Source: Antedon mediterranea
Taxonomy: Eukaryota > Echinodermata > Crinoidea > Comatulida > Antedonidae
Length of the DNA stretch: 64,000 nt
Assembly: GCF_964355755.1 (NCBI RefSeq)
Contig: NC_092678.1
Coordinates: 3,420,922 to 3,484,921, forward strand
Direction of reading: 5' to 3'
The notes beneath the pieces are model-generated. The model saw only the letters and a list, made by a program, of their open reading frames with translations, was not told the origin of the DNA and made no database searches. A program made the position numbers and the translations under genes. Position 1 is the first letter of the stretch; each line of letters starts with the position of its first letter. Shown piece after piece: positions 24,886 through 38,600 of this stretch.

Positions 24886-27800
24886 ATGAACCGACTTGCA
24901 GTAATTGTCTTGGCTGTGGCAGTTTTTGCTACTCTCGCCGAAGCAAAGAAATTTGCTAAAAAGGAGGAGGAGGTAGGCTTAAGTTCTTATAATTATCTTT
25001 TTCATTACTCACATGAACCATTGTATAGAGCCTATACTTACTGTAATCATCCACAAGGTTGATTACTGATACATTTTATTAATGTTTTCCTTTTTTTGTT
25101 CAGGGCCTCTCGAATGAACACTTGTGTATTGTTGAATGTAAGTAGTAAACTGAATCTAATACCTGTAATAATCATAATGATTTTGATCGCTGTTGAATTT
25201 CATTAATATAAAACTTGCTAAACATCGGAAACATTGCATACAATGAAGGTATTGCAAACGCCGAGATTAATTTATATATGTATATATATAGTAATATTAA
25301 TCAATAAAATATTAAACGTCTATTATTTTAATATATTTCCACAAACAAAACAAGCACAAAGATACAGATACAAAATTGCTTGCTTGTAGAATTAAAACAA
25401 AATAGACACTGAAATTATACAGTATAAAGAATACAGGCACGGTGATACAGGAGTATGCCTATTAACTTTATCTTCCTTCTAATATAAATAATGTCTCTCG
25501 GCACTATATATCCATTTATAGATTTGGGTATATTAGTTAGTTAGTTATCTTTTTGATTATATTATAAGATGATGCCCGTCCATTGGACGGGTAAATACTA
25601 ATAGGCCTATATATTATAATAATGATGATATTGAAAATAATGATGATGTTGAAAATGATGCTGCTGATGACGACGAAGATGGTGATGCTGTAATAAATAC
25701 AAAAACTTAACAAGCAAGTTTACTTTTTATCCAAGGCATGTGTAATGTATTTGACGAAGACAATAACGATTATCCAGTCGATTGTATGCCAAATGCATGT
25801 GAATATTCTGAAACACCTGAAAATTGTTGTAATGAAGATGAAGCCAATGGCTGGTTTTTCTATATTTCTGCTACGGGGGTGTGTTTTGATATCAAATGTC
25901 AAGGAAGTAAGTTTAAACATGAATTGTTCCATGGTTTAAAGATGAATTTACATGAAACTCGAACAAATATATATATATTTTAATTGCTCATACCAAAGAA
26001 TTATTTCTTGATGTGTCTAAAACTGTTTCTTCTCCCAGAAATTAATAGTGTTCACAGCTTTAACCAGTGTTTTGAATAATTTAACGAGTAATGTTTGTTG
26101 TCTTTGTTTTGTTGTTCTCTAGATGCTGCTGGCTGGGAAGAAGCATGTGGTAGGTATTAGGTATTGTTGTCAATAATATTAAAAGTCACGAAAGAAAATT
26201 TACGTCTTAAACGCCCATTAAATGTGCATGCCAGTGTAACTCCATCTATCAGGTTCAATATACATACTCCGAACGCTTATGGAAGTGTATTAGGCCAACG
26301 GTGGGTCATTGCGTTGTTCTCTCATGGCCCCCTCACTCTTTTTTCGACGGAAAACCCCAGAACTTGTTATACGTATTCTGTAGTGTTGTTTATTACTTCG
26401 ATACTGTGTACGTAATAAAAGGTTCTACTTGGCCAAGAGCTATTATTAATCTTCTAAAAAACATTACCAGTAGGCCTATCATTCCATTTGTTTTTTATGA
26501 TGTTGGTGAGAAGAATAGGCCTAATTTAGTAGGAAATAGATATATATATATATATATTTTGATATCGCATAAGCGACCATAACTATATTAATGTACAGCA
26601 ACGCCTACACTAGCAGATTCTCTTCGGGTAGTGTTTTCGGTGATGGGAAATTCCTTCTAAAACATCATCATACCACAACGTAGTCGTGATATGCAAATGG
26701 TTAATTATTGCTGAGGGCCTAAAGCTGAAGATTTACTAAGGTTCATACGAAGTTTTTAGTCGCGTGCAACTCGACTCTACAGCCCACTATGTCAGTCGGT
26801 TGGTCGGTCGGTCGTTAAATTAAGCCTAATACATAACTTGATGGCTTCGGTTATGTAGATCTACAAACCATAGTTAAAGTAAGTTAATATGCATTAGATG
26901 ATGTATTAATGTAAACATGTATGAAACTACGCTGATCATAATTGATGAAATAAAAGTTTTGGAAAAATCACAATAAAAAAAAGCTGAAATTAAATTAAAA
27001 TCATATAACGATGGCCAATAGAGCGTTTTCAAGTATGAAACGTCCGTTATGTCAATTCATTGTGCGGGGATATTGGGACGGGCTTTGCTCATCCTACCTG
27101 AACACAGTTTTGACGGTGCGACATCGTTTGACCTGACCTAGTTACGTCATTGGTCGTCGCAAATCGCAAGGTTTACCTCCTCAATAAGTAATATTATAAA
27201 GATGTTTTCTTTTCAATTAAAATTATATTAGGCCTATTTCATAATGATATTGAGCTTTTCACAAGATGAATATACTGTTTTTATTTTTTAAAGAATGTAG
27301 GAATGACATTGTCAACGGCGCAAATGGTACGTATGCTTTTATTTTTGTTTAATTTTTTTAACATCAAGTATTAATGGTTTTTTGCCAGTGACATGGAGAC
27401 GAGCATGAAAATATTAATACATTAATTCAATTTCAATATTGATATCCGTATCATAAATTTAAAGAAACCTTTTGTTAAACTGATTGATTATATTTACTTG
27501 AAGAGTATATACTTAACATTTTACGGCATCTTATAATATTAAATTTGAGTGTATTGTGACTGGATTTTGTGTGTGTTTTACTGCTATAATAAATATATTT
27601 ATTATTGATTGTTATACTTTTTTAAAGAAGGTTACATTTTCATAACTTCATATTTATTTTTGCTTGTTTTTTTGTTGCTAAAAATAAAGGGAATGAATGC
27701 ATTTCAATGTAAATTAAATGAAAGCTTGTTTATACAACGTAGAATTACAATACTAAAATAAGGCATTCTATGCAATATTAACATTATTATGATTAACATT

Positions 27801-28811
27801 TTCAAATTTCCAGTACAGGGGCAAATTAAGAAGACAACAGAATACATACAGTTATTGTAGCCTAACATAGATTACTCCTCTACATACATAATGCAAACAA
27901 GAGAAATAAACTCTGAATCATGTAGATTAATACATATTGTTATTCATAATATGATAGTTATTGTATTTGTTTAACTTTTTGGAATAAAAGATATCCTCAG
28001 TGCAGGAGATGATGAACTTCAATGTGGAGAAGGACAGGCTGGTGAAGATGAAGCGGGAGAGACTGACGAAGATATTGGTAAGACATTACTTTGTTTAAAA
28101 TAAATCATCATAAATCGCCCATAGATGGACAAACAGAAACAAGGGAGAAGTATTATTCTTTTTCCTTGTTTTTGTTTAAGCTTGGTTCCCACTAGAACGC
28201 AACGCAATAGTGCTGCAAACATCGATGGTTTGATTTCACGCTGGCGGGGGCAAACACAATGATTGGAAGGGCATTTTCTTATGTTGCGTAGATTGCGTTA
28301 CGTTGCGTCGCTAGTGGGAACCACACTTTATACGCATGCGAGGAAGAGGACCTGGTAAGGGTTCCACCTTTAAGCTTGGTTCCCACTAGCGACGCAACGT
28401 ATCGCAATCTACGCAACGTAAGCAAATGCCCTTCTAATAATTGTGTTTGCCTCCGCCTGTGTGAAATCAAACCTGCGATGTTTGCAGCACTATTGCGTCG
28501 TCGGTTCCCACTTGTGATTACGCATTCCATCACTCTGCGTCGATACGTCGCAGCGTTGTGCTCTAGTGGGAGAACCACGCTTTATAGGGTTACAGGAATG
28601 CCTATTATTTAATATTAATTAAATCAATAATATATTAAAATCTACCTTATTATCTGAAATAGATGAGAAGACTGCTGCTACTGCTAAGCGGGTAATGGCC
28701 AAAAAGAAGCTGATGGCTGCTAGACGCAAAGCAATGGCTAGCAAGAAATCGATGGCTAAAGAAAAGAAGCTGAAAGGTTTCATAGAGGCTTTCAAAAAAA
28801 GAAACATCTAA
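24886..28811 (+). CDS. Gene A: secreted acidic 12-cysteine protein with cationic MAAKK-type C-terminus
   Basis: Seven exons joined by phase: 24886-24972 (87 nt), 25104-25137 (34), 25736-25906 (171), 26123-26149 (27), 27294-27326 (33), 27991-28077 (87), 28663-28811 (149), giving 195 residues. Residues 1-20 are a signal peptide (MNR, hydrophobic core, TLAEA cleavage end). Residues 37-129 hold all 12 cysteines, an even number, including C-x-C and CC. Residues 118-146 are Glu/Asp/Gly rich. Residues 147-195 carry about 18 Lys/Arg with repeated MA-K/R-K motifs and no Cys. Exons 3 to 6 are all phase 1-1, so any could be skipped without a frameshift. Several acceptors are weak (CCAAG, AAAG), which would suit alternative splicing. 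The signal exon and last exon match gene B downstream. I do not recognise a named family. An acidic prosegment next to a cationic tail resembles antimicrobial peptide precursors; that is inference. Confidence 0.82.
28176..28330. mobile_element. GGTTCCCACTAG foldback element, short form
   Basis: It runs from AAGCTTGGTTCCCACTAG to CGCTAGTGGGAACCACACTT in the last intron of gene A. Its core includes GATGGTTTGATTTCACGC, shared in reverse orientation with the 28376 copy. Confidence 0.7.
28374..28585. mobile_element. GGTTCCCACTAG foldback element, uninterrupted long form
   Basis: It runs from AAGCTTGGTTCCCACTAG to CTCTAGTGGGAGAACCACGC. It is the best uninterrupted match to the outer element at 23638-24035. 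It lies about 45 bp after the previous element, in the same gene A intron and opposite in its core orientation. Confidence 0.7.
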
Positions 28812-30490
28812 ATAAGAAAGGAAAATCATTGAAGGCTTTATGGAAAGAAAGTGCTTTGATCATAATATCTATGCATTGTTTTAATATATTTGGTGACGGG
28901 AAGCTACACAATATTTCATTATTATAATGATTAGTGGTTAACAAGCAAAATATTATCAATTCATGATTTGTAAGTGTGTTTTATCACTCATAAATCTGAA
29001 AAACTTTCTATTTTTTAAAAATATAATAAAAAAAAATATTGCAAGCAAATGTGTTTTAGGTTGTGTTTATTGTTTTTCCTTTTCCAAAAAGAACTGTTAT
29101 TATTTTGTTGTGAACCGGAGATTAAAGTTCTTTCTAGTAACTACTGAACTAATTTAGCCCTACGGTGTCATTCAACAAACTTTCGCCTTCTGGTGACGGA
29201 TGATGATAATGATAAGGGTGGCAATCAAATGACATGACAACGGTAACGCTGACGATGATGAAAATAATTTTGAAATTCCTGTTTGGTAGCAGCAAAGTGG
29301 ATGAGTTTGGTCGTTGATTACGGGACAAAAATACAGTCCCCATAAATGAACGGAACGGTGTATAGCGCTAGGGCTTCTACGCATGCGCAGATTATTATTT
29401 CTTATAGTACCGTCTCCTCCTGTGTACCGTTCAAAAGCTCGCTGTTGGTTATTCAGTACAACCAGAACTTCTGGGATGTAAATAACAACCTCGTTTTCAC
29501 GCAGCTGTCTATAGAATAAATCTCATTCTGCGCACGCTAAGAAATAATGAGCACGCACATGATTTTTTACTCAATAGTGAAAGCGTGTTGTGAAACCAAA
29601 AGATCGGTTAATAATGTGTACAGTTTATGTTAAAACGTTTGTTGGGAAGAAACAGAAACGAGAAAAAGTACCTTGTCATCGCTGAACAGAGGTGTTAAAG
29701 GCTAGGTCGTAATAACTTAATGAGACGACCTAAAACATATTTTATATGTAAGACACTAATTGTACCATTAAATTATTGAATAGGCATATAGACAAAAGTA
29801 TGTTATGTGTACCATATACCTGTTAAATCAATGGTCAAAAGTAACATCTATTTCTTAGATAAATCGTGTATAATACCACCAAAATTACAAGTGAGAATCA
29901 AAATCAAAAGGTAGGCCTATTTAATGAAAACTGTCTTGAAATCACTTGACAGTTTCAAAAAGCTATTCTCATCATCAGAACTGTAAATTCATATAAAATA
30001 TCTTCATATACAGTACAATAATTTGAGTAATTATATTAAGAGCCAACAAAGCAAATATTTTGATATGAGAGGCAGCTCACCAGAACAAGAAAAACAGGAC
30101 AACACGAGAAGCTGTAATGGAAACTAAAAGAAGAGTAAAATATAAAATACTGTAATTTATAAGGCACTATTGATGTGAACGTGAACGACCATTATCCCAG
30201 AGTGTTGGACAAGTAAACAGAATATTATTTAAATTGGTTTGCGCTCCGAGTTTTGTGGTTTTTTGATTTATTATTTGAATTATGATCAAAACTAAATAAA
30301 TTATCAAATTGAGATGCTGAGCTTTTCTATTCGCATGAATGAACGCGTCATAACTCATTCCCTGAGCTCTCATTGGTTGCGCATATTTGTTTTAGAAAAA
30401 AAAGTAGAAACTCACTGAATGAAAAATTTAAGGAACTAGAATTCGTCGCAAGAGGGATTAGGAAGATAGAACCATGAATACGCATGCGCA
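28812..30490. other. Gene A 3' flank and intergenic DNA
   Basis: AT-rich sequence after the gene A stop. AATAAA-like signals occur near 29023. No exon series, RNA gene or conserved reading frame was found on either strand; the short frames near 29150-29384 are single and unsupported. Confidence 0.4.
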
Positions 30491-30497
30491 TAATCTG

Positions 30498-30613
30498 ACG
30501 TTTACACTATCATACTTTATGTGATGTGTCCACATATGGACATGATGATGTCATTACACTACCATCGTATGTAGGCACATCACACTAGTTTGATAATGTA
30601 GACAGAGCTTAAG
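30498..30613. mobile_element. Foldback element, family CTCTGTCTACACTATC
   Basis: GTTTACACTATCATACTTTATGTG at the left and GATAATGTAGACAGAGCTTA at the right flank the family core with GGACATGATGATGTCATT. A TTAA follows the right end. Confidence 0.65.
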
Positions 30614-30771
30614 ATCAACTTATCCAAATCATAGAATGAAAATAAAAGAACTGATTGCTCTATCAAAAGATAAAGATCTGCTATTCATTACAGCATGTAT
30701 AGTCTGCTCATGTCGCCCATATAAACGATTTATTTGAAAAAAACAGTAGGCCTATGTTGTCCAATTTGTAA

Positions 30772-30913
30772 AGCTTTGTCTACACTATCAAGCTTTATGT
30801 GAAAAAGTGGTCATATATGGACATTATGATGTCATATCACTACCATATTTAAGCATATCACTACCATATTTGGGCACATCACACTTTTTTTGATAGTGTA
30901 GATAGAGCTTAAT
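30772..30913. mobile_element. Foldback element, family CTCTGTCTACACTATC, full length
   Basis: AAGCTTTGTCTACACTATCA at the left is complemented by GATAGTGTAGATAGAGCTTA at the right. The core carries a duplicated CACTACCATATTT, as in the copies at 10190 and 61273. Confidence 0.7.
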
Positions 30914-31694
30914 AAGACGAACATCCTGATTATGGGTTTATTGAATGAAATATAAGATTTTTTTTTATAAAGTCATGATTATACAATTAATGCGAGTATC
31001 GATATAGTTAACTTCAATTATTGAGACATGGAATGAATAAACACCAAATCTACCTTTAACTAAGCTTATAACAAGTTACTATTTGTTGGAATGTGTTGGT
31101 TTATAATTGGTGTACGTTTTGAATGTATAAACACAGAGAAATTAGTATGGTAAATAATCTCTTTTGCTTGATTAATTCCAACAAGGAGTGTGCGTTTTCT
31201 TTAGGCCTACGTTGTTTCTTTTGACAACCACCAGTAAACGGATGCATAAAGTGGTTTATCATGCGTGCTAATATTAAGTGTTTTCAATTTTTCGGTTGAA
31301 ATAGGCCATATGTTGGTATGAATACATTGGAATGTGATTATATTTAGTTAGATAGTAATTTAATTTCGGTCAATTAATTCACAATATCATATCTGACTGT
31401 TTTCATTTGCCACACCTGTAATTTAATATAGGCTAGTGGATCTTGCCCAATCTGACATGAACCATGTATTGAATACTCATACTGGATGAAAACAAGAACA
31501 ATACACGTTTGGAAGAATTAATTTTAACGTTCAAATTTGCCCAAATATGAAAATGTTATGTCGGCCTACCACCCAACTAAATATGTTCTGTATTCAGTGT
31601 GACTCACCCTACACTGTGAAAACAAGCGTCTTTAAAAATGGACGCGTCACTGAAAATAAGAAAATACTATAAACCTATTACCTTGATTCCTACT

Positions 31695-31930
31695 AAAGCT
31701 TGGTTCCCACTAGAAACGCAACGTAAGTGCGTAACGCAACGTAAATTATTTGACCAATCACAAGCAATGAACATTCAAACTGTCGCTTGTCATTGGTCCA
31801 CTCGCAAGGACGTAAAGCGCAGCGCAAGGAATTTGACTAACCACGACGTAATGTAATTGAGTGTAAACTTAACTTAACTTGTGCTTACGTCATTGTGTTG
31901 CGTCTAACAAGTGGGGGAACCAGCTTAAAT
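31695..31930. mobile_element. GGTTCCCACTAG foldback element, diverged copy
   Basis: AAAGCTTGGTTCCCACTAGA at the left and a worn right end AAGTGGGGGAACCAGCTTAA flank a core with GACCAATCACAAGCAATG and CTTGTCATTGGTC. A TTAA borders the right end. Confidence 0.65.
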
Positions 31931-32125
31931 GTGTTCATGGCACTGTCTGTAACGTGGAGTACCAAGTTGTCTACACTCAACATACTTGGATTTCTTTTAT
32001 GTTAACTTGTTTACAGTGACAAACGTAAACATTTTTTATGTATATTATACAATTAATACGGTATATAATCTAGTATATGTATTAAAATACGGCGCTGATT
32101 CGCCTGTACAGCGTATGCTTAAGCT

Positions 32126-32245
32126 CTGTCTTCACTTTCAAACTAGTTTTACAAAATAATGTGCCCAAATATGGTAGTAATATGACATCATTATGTCCAT
32201 ATATGGGCACATCACATAAAGTTTGATAGTGTAGACAGAGCTTTA
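32126..32245. mobile_element. Foldback element, family CTCTGTCTACACTATC
   Basis: TTAAGCTCTGTCTTCACTTTC at the left and TTTGATAGTGTAGACAGAGC at the right. The core is in the opposite orientation to the 30772 copy. It lies about 320 bp upstream of the gene B TATA box. Confidence 0.65.
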
Positions 32246-32562
32246 GAATTCAAGTGTTAGAGAGCCTTTTTTTTTTTTCGTTTTATTTTTAAATTTTTGG
32301 AACTGTCATGTTAAATACTATGGGAAACGTTCACATAACTGTTGGTAATATAAGTTATTCTTTTGTTTGAAATTCTGAAAGAAATCTTCCGGATAATTTA
32401 AACTAAAAATATTGTTATTGAAATCACTACTTGTAGATAACAATGATGCAGCAGATTATTACATTTTATACATGGGTAAACAGGCAAGTTTAGTTTGTAA
32501 CGTAGACATTAATAACTCAATAAACATACCTATTCAATAATAGAATCACCTGACAAGAAACA

Positions 32563-32569
32563 TATATAA
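32563..32569 (+). promoter_or_regulatory. TATA box of gene B
   Basis: TATATAA lies 91 bp before the gene B ATG at 32660. The sequence around the ATG (AAAGATGAACCGA) is almost the same as in gene A, so 5'UTR and start context are conserved between the two genes. Confidence 0.55.
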
Positions 32570-32659
32570 TATACGTGCGTAAGAAGTTTCAACGCTTTAG
32601 CATATTTTTACTTCTTGATATCAATAAGCAGACGCTTAGTGAAACAATAAAAAGTAAAG

Positions 32660-35600
32660 ATGAACCGAGTCGCAGTCGTTATCTTGGCTGTGGCAGTGAT
32701 TGCCACACTCATCGAAGCAAGACCAAATCTTGCTAACAAGTTAAAGGTGAGTTATCCTTCTATTTTTACCGTTAGTGGGAATATCTTTTCTGTCTTTTTT
32801 ATTTGTTTGTTTGTATTATGCATTACATCGTGATGTAAATCTAAACATTGATAATGTTACTCTATCATCTAAACAAATATCCTTTTCTCGCTAGCTACCT
32901 GCTGATTGTTAAAAGCGCTTTATTGATATGACTACATCAATAACATACTCGCATTTCTAGTGTATTGTATTAAATCATCAAAGTAATATTGATACTAAAC
33001 ATACAAAGTAAAATACGTGATTTCCGGATTTTGAAAAAACTAACGGGAAGCTTCGATTATATTCCGTACTATAATAGTTTGGTTCATCGAGTGCACTCTG
33101 TAGAATTTGTGTTTTGTGTTTAATATACACCGAGTGTAACCGATGGAGGAACTCTCACGCAAAGAAACATTACAAACTAGGAAGGTATAATGAGGCATTC
33201 TATATACAGGTGTAAACTGTCATGCCACTCAAAGAAAACCCAAATTTGTGACTGCTTTTCTTTCGGGAGGGTATACTGTATTTACAAAAAGATTTTATAA
33301 AATAAAGCAAACTATTTATGCTTATATTTTTTGTTTTCAGAGTAAACGTGGAAAGAAATTACTAGAAAGTAAGTTTTAACCAAAATGGCACCATTATCTT
33401 AAAATTAATGTTCATTAAACAACCTATTAATATTTAAATAAATCACAAGACTCTCTAATGGTAAAAATGTAACATCTGTATTTAGAAAGAAAATGTATAC
33501 TTGTCTCATTTTGAGGCATTAGGTTCTGTCTCATGACATAAATCAAGATTTACCAATGCCCTGTTGACTGTAAAACAAACAACTTAACAATTTCTACGAT
33601 GAAATTAATTGATAAAACATTTTTAAATAAAAGGTTTATAAAAGATTCCAATACAAATACAACAAATAATGATGAAAAATATTATTTTAATAAGCTACCT
33701 TCTTGGAAATATTTTGGAGGCCACTAGAAATAAAATCACTAAATTATGTAACAACTATAGTAAAAATCTAAACATTTACATATTATTAAAAAAGGAATTG
33801 ACAATTTTTTTCTCAGTAATAAAGACCCCATTTTCTTTGATCTTAAATCCAATGATGTCTATCTATTAAATTCTGAGAACTGTGACGCCTCTAACGTCGA
33901 GGAAACTTCGCGACATCTAAAGATAAGAATCCATAAGAGTAGGGATTAAAATACACATATAGTACAAAGATATTAATTAGTAATAATAGAGAATTGTCTA
34001 GATCACAAAATACTTACCTGTATAAAAATGTAAGACCGTATTTCATTGCAGTGATGATGTTATTCGGCGTAACAACGAAACATTTTTGCTAACATTTTGT
34101 CATAACTCAAGTTTTCTTTTAATGTTGCTATGCTTTCGAAAGTTCGGAAACATTATTTTACATTACTTTAAACACTTCGGTGTCAATCAAAGACTTACAA
34201 ATGTTGGAAAAGCTCTTGAAAATCAAGTAAAAGCAGCTGATGTAAAATACATTCAAATAAATATTGTTATTGTTTTTTTTATAGTTTCTCAGAGAAAGAA
34301 AGAATGTAAGTATACAAAAATAGTTACCTTCAATTCAGTTTGCATTGAAGAATGCACCAATAATGATTTTCAAAAGCAGCATAAAACTGAATTAGTTAAA
34401 GACATATACAATCTTGTTATATTATTAATTGTTAATATTTTTTAATTTGTTATAATAATAATTATTAATTTCGCTAAACTAAACAATGAATTTTCTTCAC
34501 GTTTCTTGAATGCTGAACTATAAATTATTCTGATACTTAATGATTTGATTATTTTTTTTAAAACTTAAAGTAGCCGAGAAAAAAGATGTTTGTAAGTATA
34601 TCTTCTTTTTATTTATTGTTCTTATACAATCCGCAAAAATCAGAATAATAAACAATAATAAGCTTTATTTATTCATGGACACTTAACTCAACTAAAAGTT
34701 GTTTTTCAGTATGTAATAGAATGGTATACATCAACTTTTTGCGCTCGTATTTTAACGTACGTGCATGTTGCGTTTGCGTGGATTTTTAAAATTTAAATGT
34801 CTGTGAAATTTTATTTATCACAAAGGTCATCTATAATTCATGACGAAATTAATTTTAGCTTGAAAGTAAAGTTATTTGTGATTATTTTTATTTTGATTCT
34901 TTTAAGAATGTTTCCAACCTAGGCCTAGTTGTTTAGTATTTTTGAAGTTTATAATTTAAAAAAAAAAAATGTATGTGACATTTAAAGGATGATAAGGCTA
35001 ATTTAAAATAAAACGTGCTTTTTATGGTGTTAAATATAGGCTAAACATTGATTGTTTGGTGTCGTTTGTTAACACACTTTTATAGTGAATAAAAGAATAA
35101 ATAATATTATCAAAGAACTTATGATATTATCTACTTGCATGGGCAAGTGATCTGTTATTGTATTGTCAAATTCTATCTTAGCATTGGATCTACTGTATTA
35201 TACTGATTATTTTTACTGGAAGTTTTTTTAGACGGCCCTTGACAAATGTTCGAATTTCCACGCCACAAGCCGTGAAACCCCCAGGACTTATGACACAAAT
35301 TATGATAACATGTTTTGATTATGAAATTTAAAATTAAATTTGATTATGATTATTTTCACAGGGAGCGATGACGACTTCGATCTTGGTAAGTCTTTAACAC
35401 ATTTCCACAATGTTTATTTAAATCTATATGAAGTAGGGTAAAAGAATGCACAATAATAAAGTTACTTTAAAATAAAAACGTGTTTTATATTATTTCCAAA
35501 GATGACAAAAAATAAGTTTATTAACTCAAATTTCATAGTGATAATTAATTATAATAATTAACCTGCAAGTGATGCTACCGTATTGTTGAATAGATGAAAA

Positions 35601-38600
35601 TTATAAATATTGTGGAATGATGAATTTTATTAAAGGTAAACGTTCTTCCTAGATGGCGTATGGTATAACAATCACAAACAATTTCATGATAAATAAATTA
35701 GGCATAAACATTAAAAAAATATATTGTTAATAATAACTTACTTCGTATACCATATCCATAGAGTTATTTCTTTATCATCAAACTCATTCCAAAATTTTGG
35801 GATATTGTTGGATAGTGACATTTAAAGGATGATAAGGCTAATTTAAAATAAAACGTGCTTTTTATGGTGTTAAATATAGGCTAAACATTGATTGTTTGGT
35901 GTCGTTTGTTAACACACTTTTATAGTGAATAAAAGAATAAATAATATTATCAAAGAACTTATGATATTATCTACTTGCATGGGCAAGTGATCTGTTATTG
36001 TATTGTCAAATTCTATCTTAGCATTGGATCTACTGTATTATACTGATTATTTTTACTGGAAGTTTTTTTAGACGGCCCTTGACAAATGTTCGAATTTCCA
36101 CGCCACAAGCCGTGAAACCCCCAGGACTTATGACACAAATTATGATAACATGTTTTGATTATGAAATTTAAAATTAAATTTGATTATGATTATTTTCACA
36201 GGGAGCAATGAAGACTTCGATCTTGGTAAGTCTTTAACACATTTCCACAATGTTTATTTAAATCTATATGAAGTAGGGTAAAAGAATGCACAATAATAAA
36301 GTTACTTTAAAATAAAAACGTGTTTTATATTATTTCCAAAGATGACAAAAAATAAGTTTATTAACTCAAATTTCATAGTGATAATTAATTATAATAATTA
36401 ACCTGCAAGTGATGCTACCGTATTGTTGAATAGATGAAAATTATAAATATTGTGGAATGATGAATTTTATTAAAGGTAAACGTTCTTCCTAGATGGCGTA
36501 TGGTATAACAATCACAAACAATTTCATGATAAATAAATTAGGCATAAACATTAAAAAAATATATTGTTAATAATAACTTACTTCGTATACCATATCCATA
36601 GAGTTATTTCTTTATCATCAAACTCATTCCAAAATTTTGGGATATTGTTGGATAGTGACATTTAAAGGATGATAAGGCTAATTTAAAATAAAACGTGCTT
36701 TTTATGGTGTTAAATATAGGCTAAACATTGATTGTTTGGTGTCGTTTGTTAACACACTTTTATAGTGAATAAAAGAATAAATAATATTATCAAAGAACTT
36801 ATGATATTATCTACTTGCATGGGCAAGTGATCTGTTATTGTATTGTCAAATTCTATCTTAGCATTGGATCTACTGTATTATACTGATTATTTTTACTGGA
36901 AGTTTTTTTAGACGGCCCTTGACAAATGTTCGAATTTCCACGCCACAAGCCGTGAAACCCCCAGGACTTATGACACAAATTATGATAACATGTTTTGATT
37001 ATGAAATTTAAAATTAAATTTGATTATGATTATTTTCACAGGGAGCGATGACGACTTCGATCTTGGTAAGTCTTTAACACATTTCCACAATGTTTATTTA
37101 AATCTATATGAAGTAGGGTAAAAGAATGCACAATAATAAAGTTACTTTAAAATAAAAACGTGTTTTATATTATTTCCAAAGATGACAAAAAATAAGTTTA
37201 TTAACTCAAATTTCATAGTGATAATTAATTATAATAATTAACCTGCAAGTGATGCTACCGTATTGTTGAATAGATGAAAATTATAAATATTGTGGAATGA
37301 TGAATTTTATTAAAGGTAAACGTTCTTCCTAGATGGCGTATGGTATAACAATCACAAACAATTTCATGATAAATAAATTAGGCATAAACATTAAAAAAAT
37401 ATATTGTTAATAATAACTTACTTCGTATACCATATCCATAGAGTTATTTCTTTATCATCAAACTCATTCCAAAATTTTGGGATATTGTTGGATAACGTTT
37501 TTAAATTTAAACTTTTCAATATTTTCTGGTATTATGCGGTAATTAATATTTAATTGTGTTATCGACAAAACAACATTTTTTCTATGCTTATACCTTTTAA
37601 ATAAAAAATCCAATACTGTTCAATCGAATTAAAAGATGGGCCATATATAACGATTATACAATAATTATAAAACGTAATGATATAAGTTAATTTGAATTGT
37701 TTATGATTATTTTCACAGGATCGTTGTCCGATATTCCCGGTAAGTCAGATTTTTATTGTATCTAAATTAGGTCTATCTATACAACCACAACAGCGACATT
37801 TAGCAAAGTTTATGTCAAATAACTGCCAGACACATTCTTTGTAAAATGATCGGGTTAACGATACATTCACCCACGGAAATGGAAGAAACTATGATTACTT
37901 TCACATATTTTCCGTCACATATGTCATAACGTAGCTTAAGCAAAAAAACAAAAAAAATGTTAGTGTACCATTTTTATGCATATTAGGATATACTGATAAT
38001 AAAATTATTTATTTAGGTTCTTTCAAAGATGTTTAAACTGTCAATAACTTACTAAGATTAGTTGTATGTACTTAATTGTGTTAAACTACTGTGGAGTAAC
38101 TATGCGTCAGGGAGTTAATTTGTAAATACATTGAGAACAAGTTGTTCTTCGGTTGGACGCAAACCCACGACCTCCAGTGTTCTCAATGTACTTAGTATGT
38201 ATTTCAATGTTTATTGAGAGACCTCTAATAAATTTATCAGCATCTTTCAATTTGTTTAATAATAATAATATCATGGATTTATATAGCGATATATATATAA
38301 ACCAAATCGAAGTAAGGGGATACGCATTCGTCGCTAACCAGGGATCGGTCTAATTGAACTCCGGTTTAAAGGACCTAGATCTAAATTAGAATAACGATCG
38401 TTTTGAGGCAAATCAGTAAAGTAACAGTAAAACTGTACATGGAGTTAATTTTTATTAATTATTTAAATAAAGACTACTGTTGCACACATAATTGTAGCAC
38501 GCAGACGGCTATGTTTGTTGTAATATTCAATTGACTTTTCAGTGACGTGCATCCATTACATTATAATCGTGTTATGTTGTTCAATACGACCATTACTTAT

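Noticed and set aside
34086-34445. A single-exon protein of 119 codons
   Set aside because: The frame covers intron DNA around the 21-nt exon 34285-34305 and shows no family resemblance or charge pattern.
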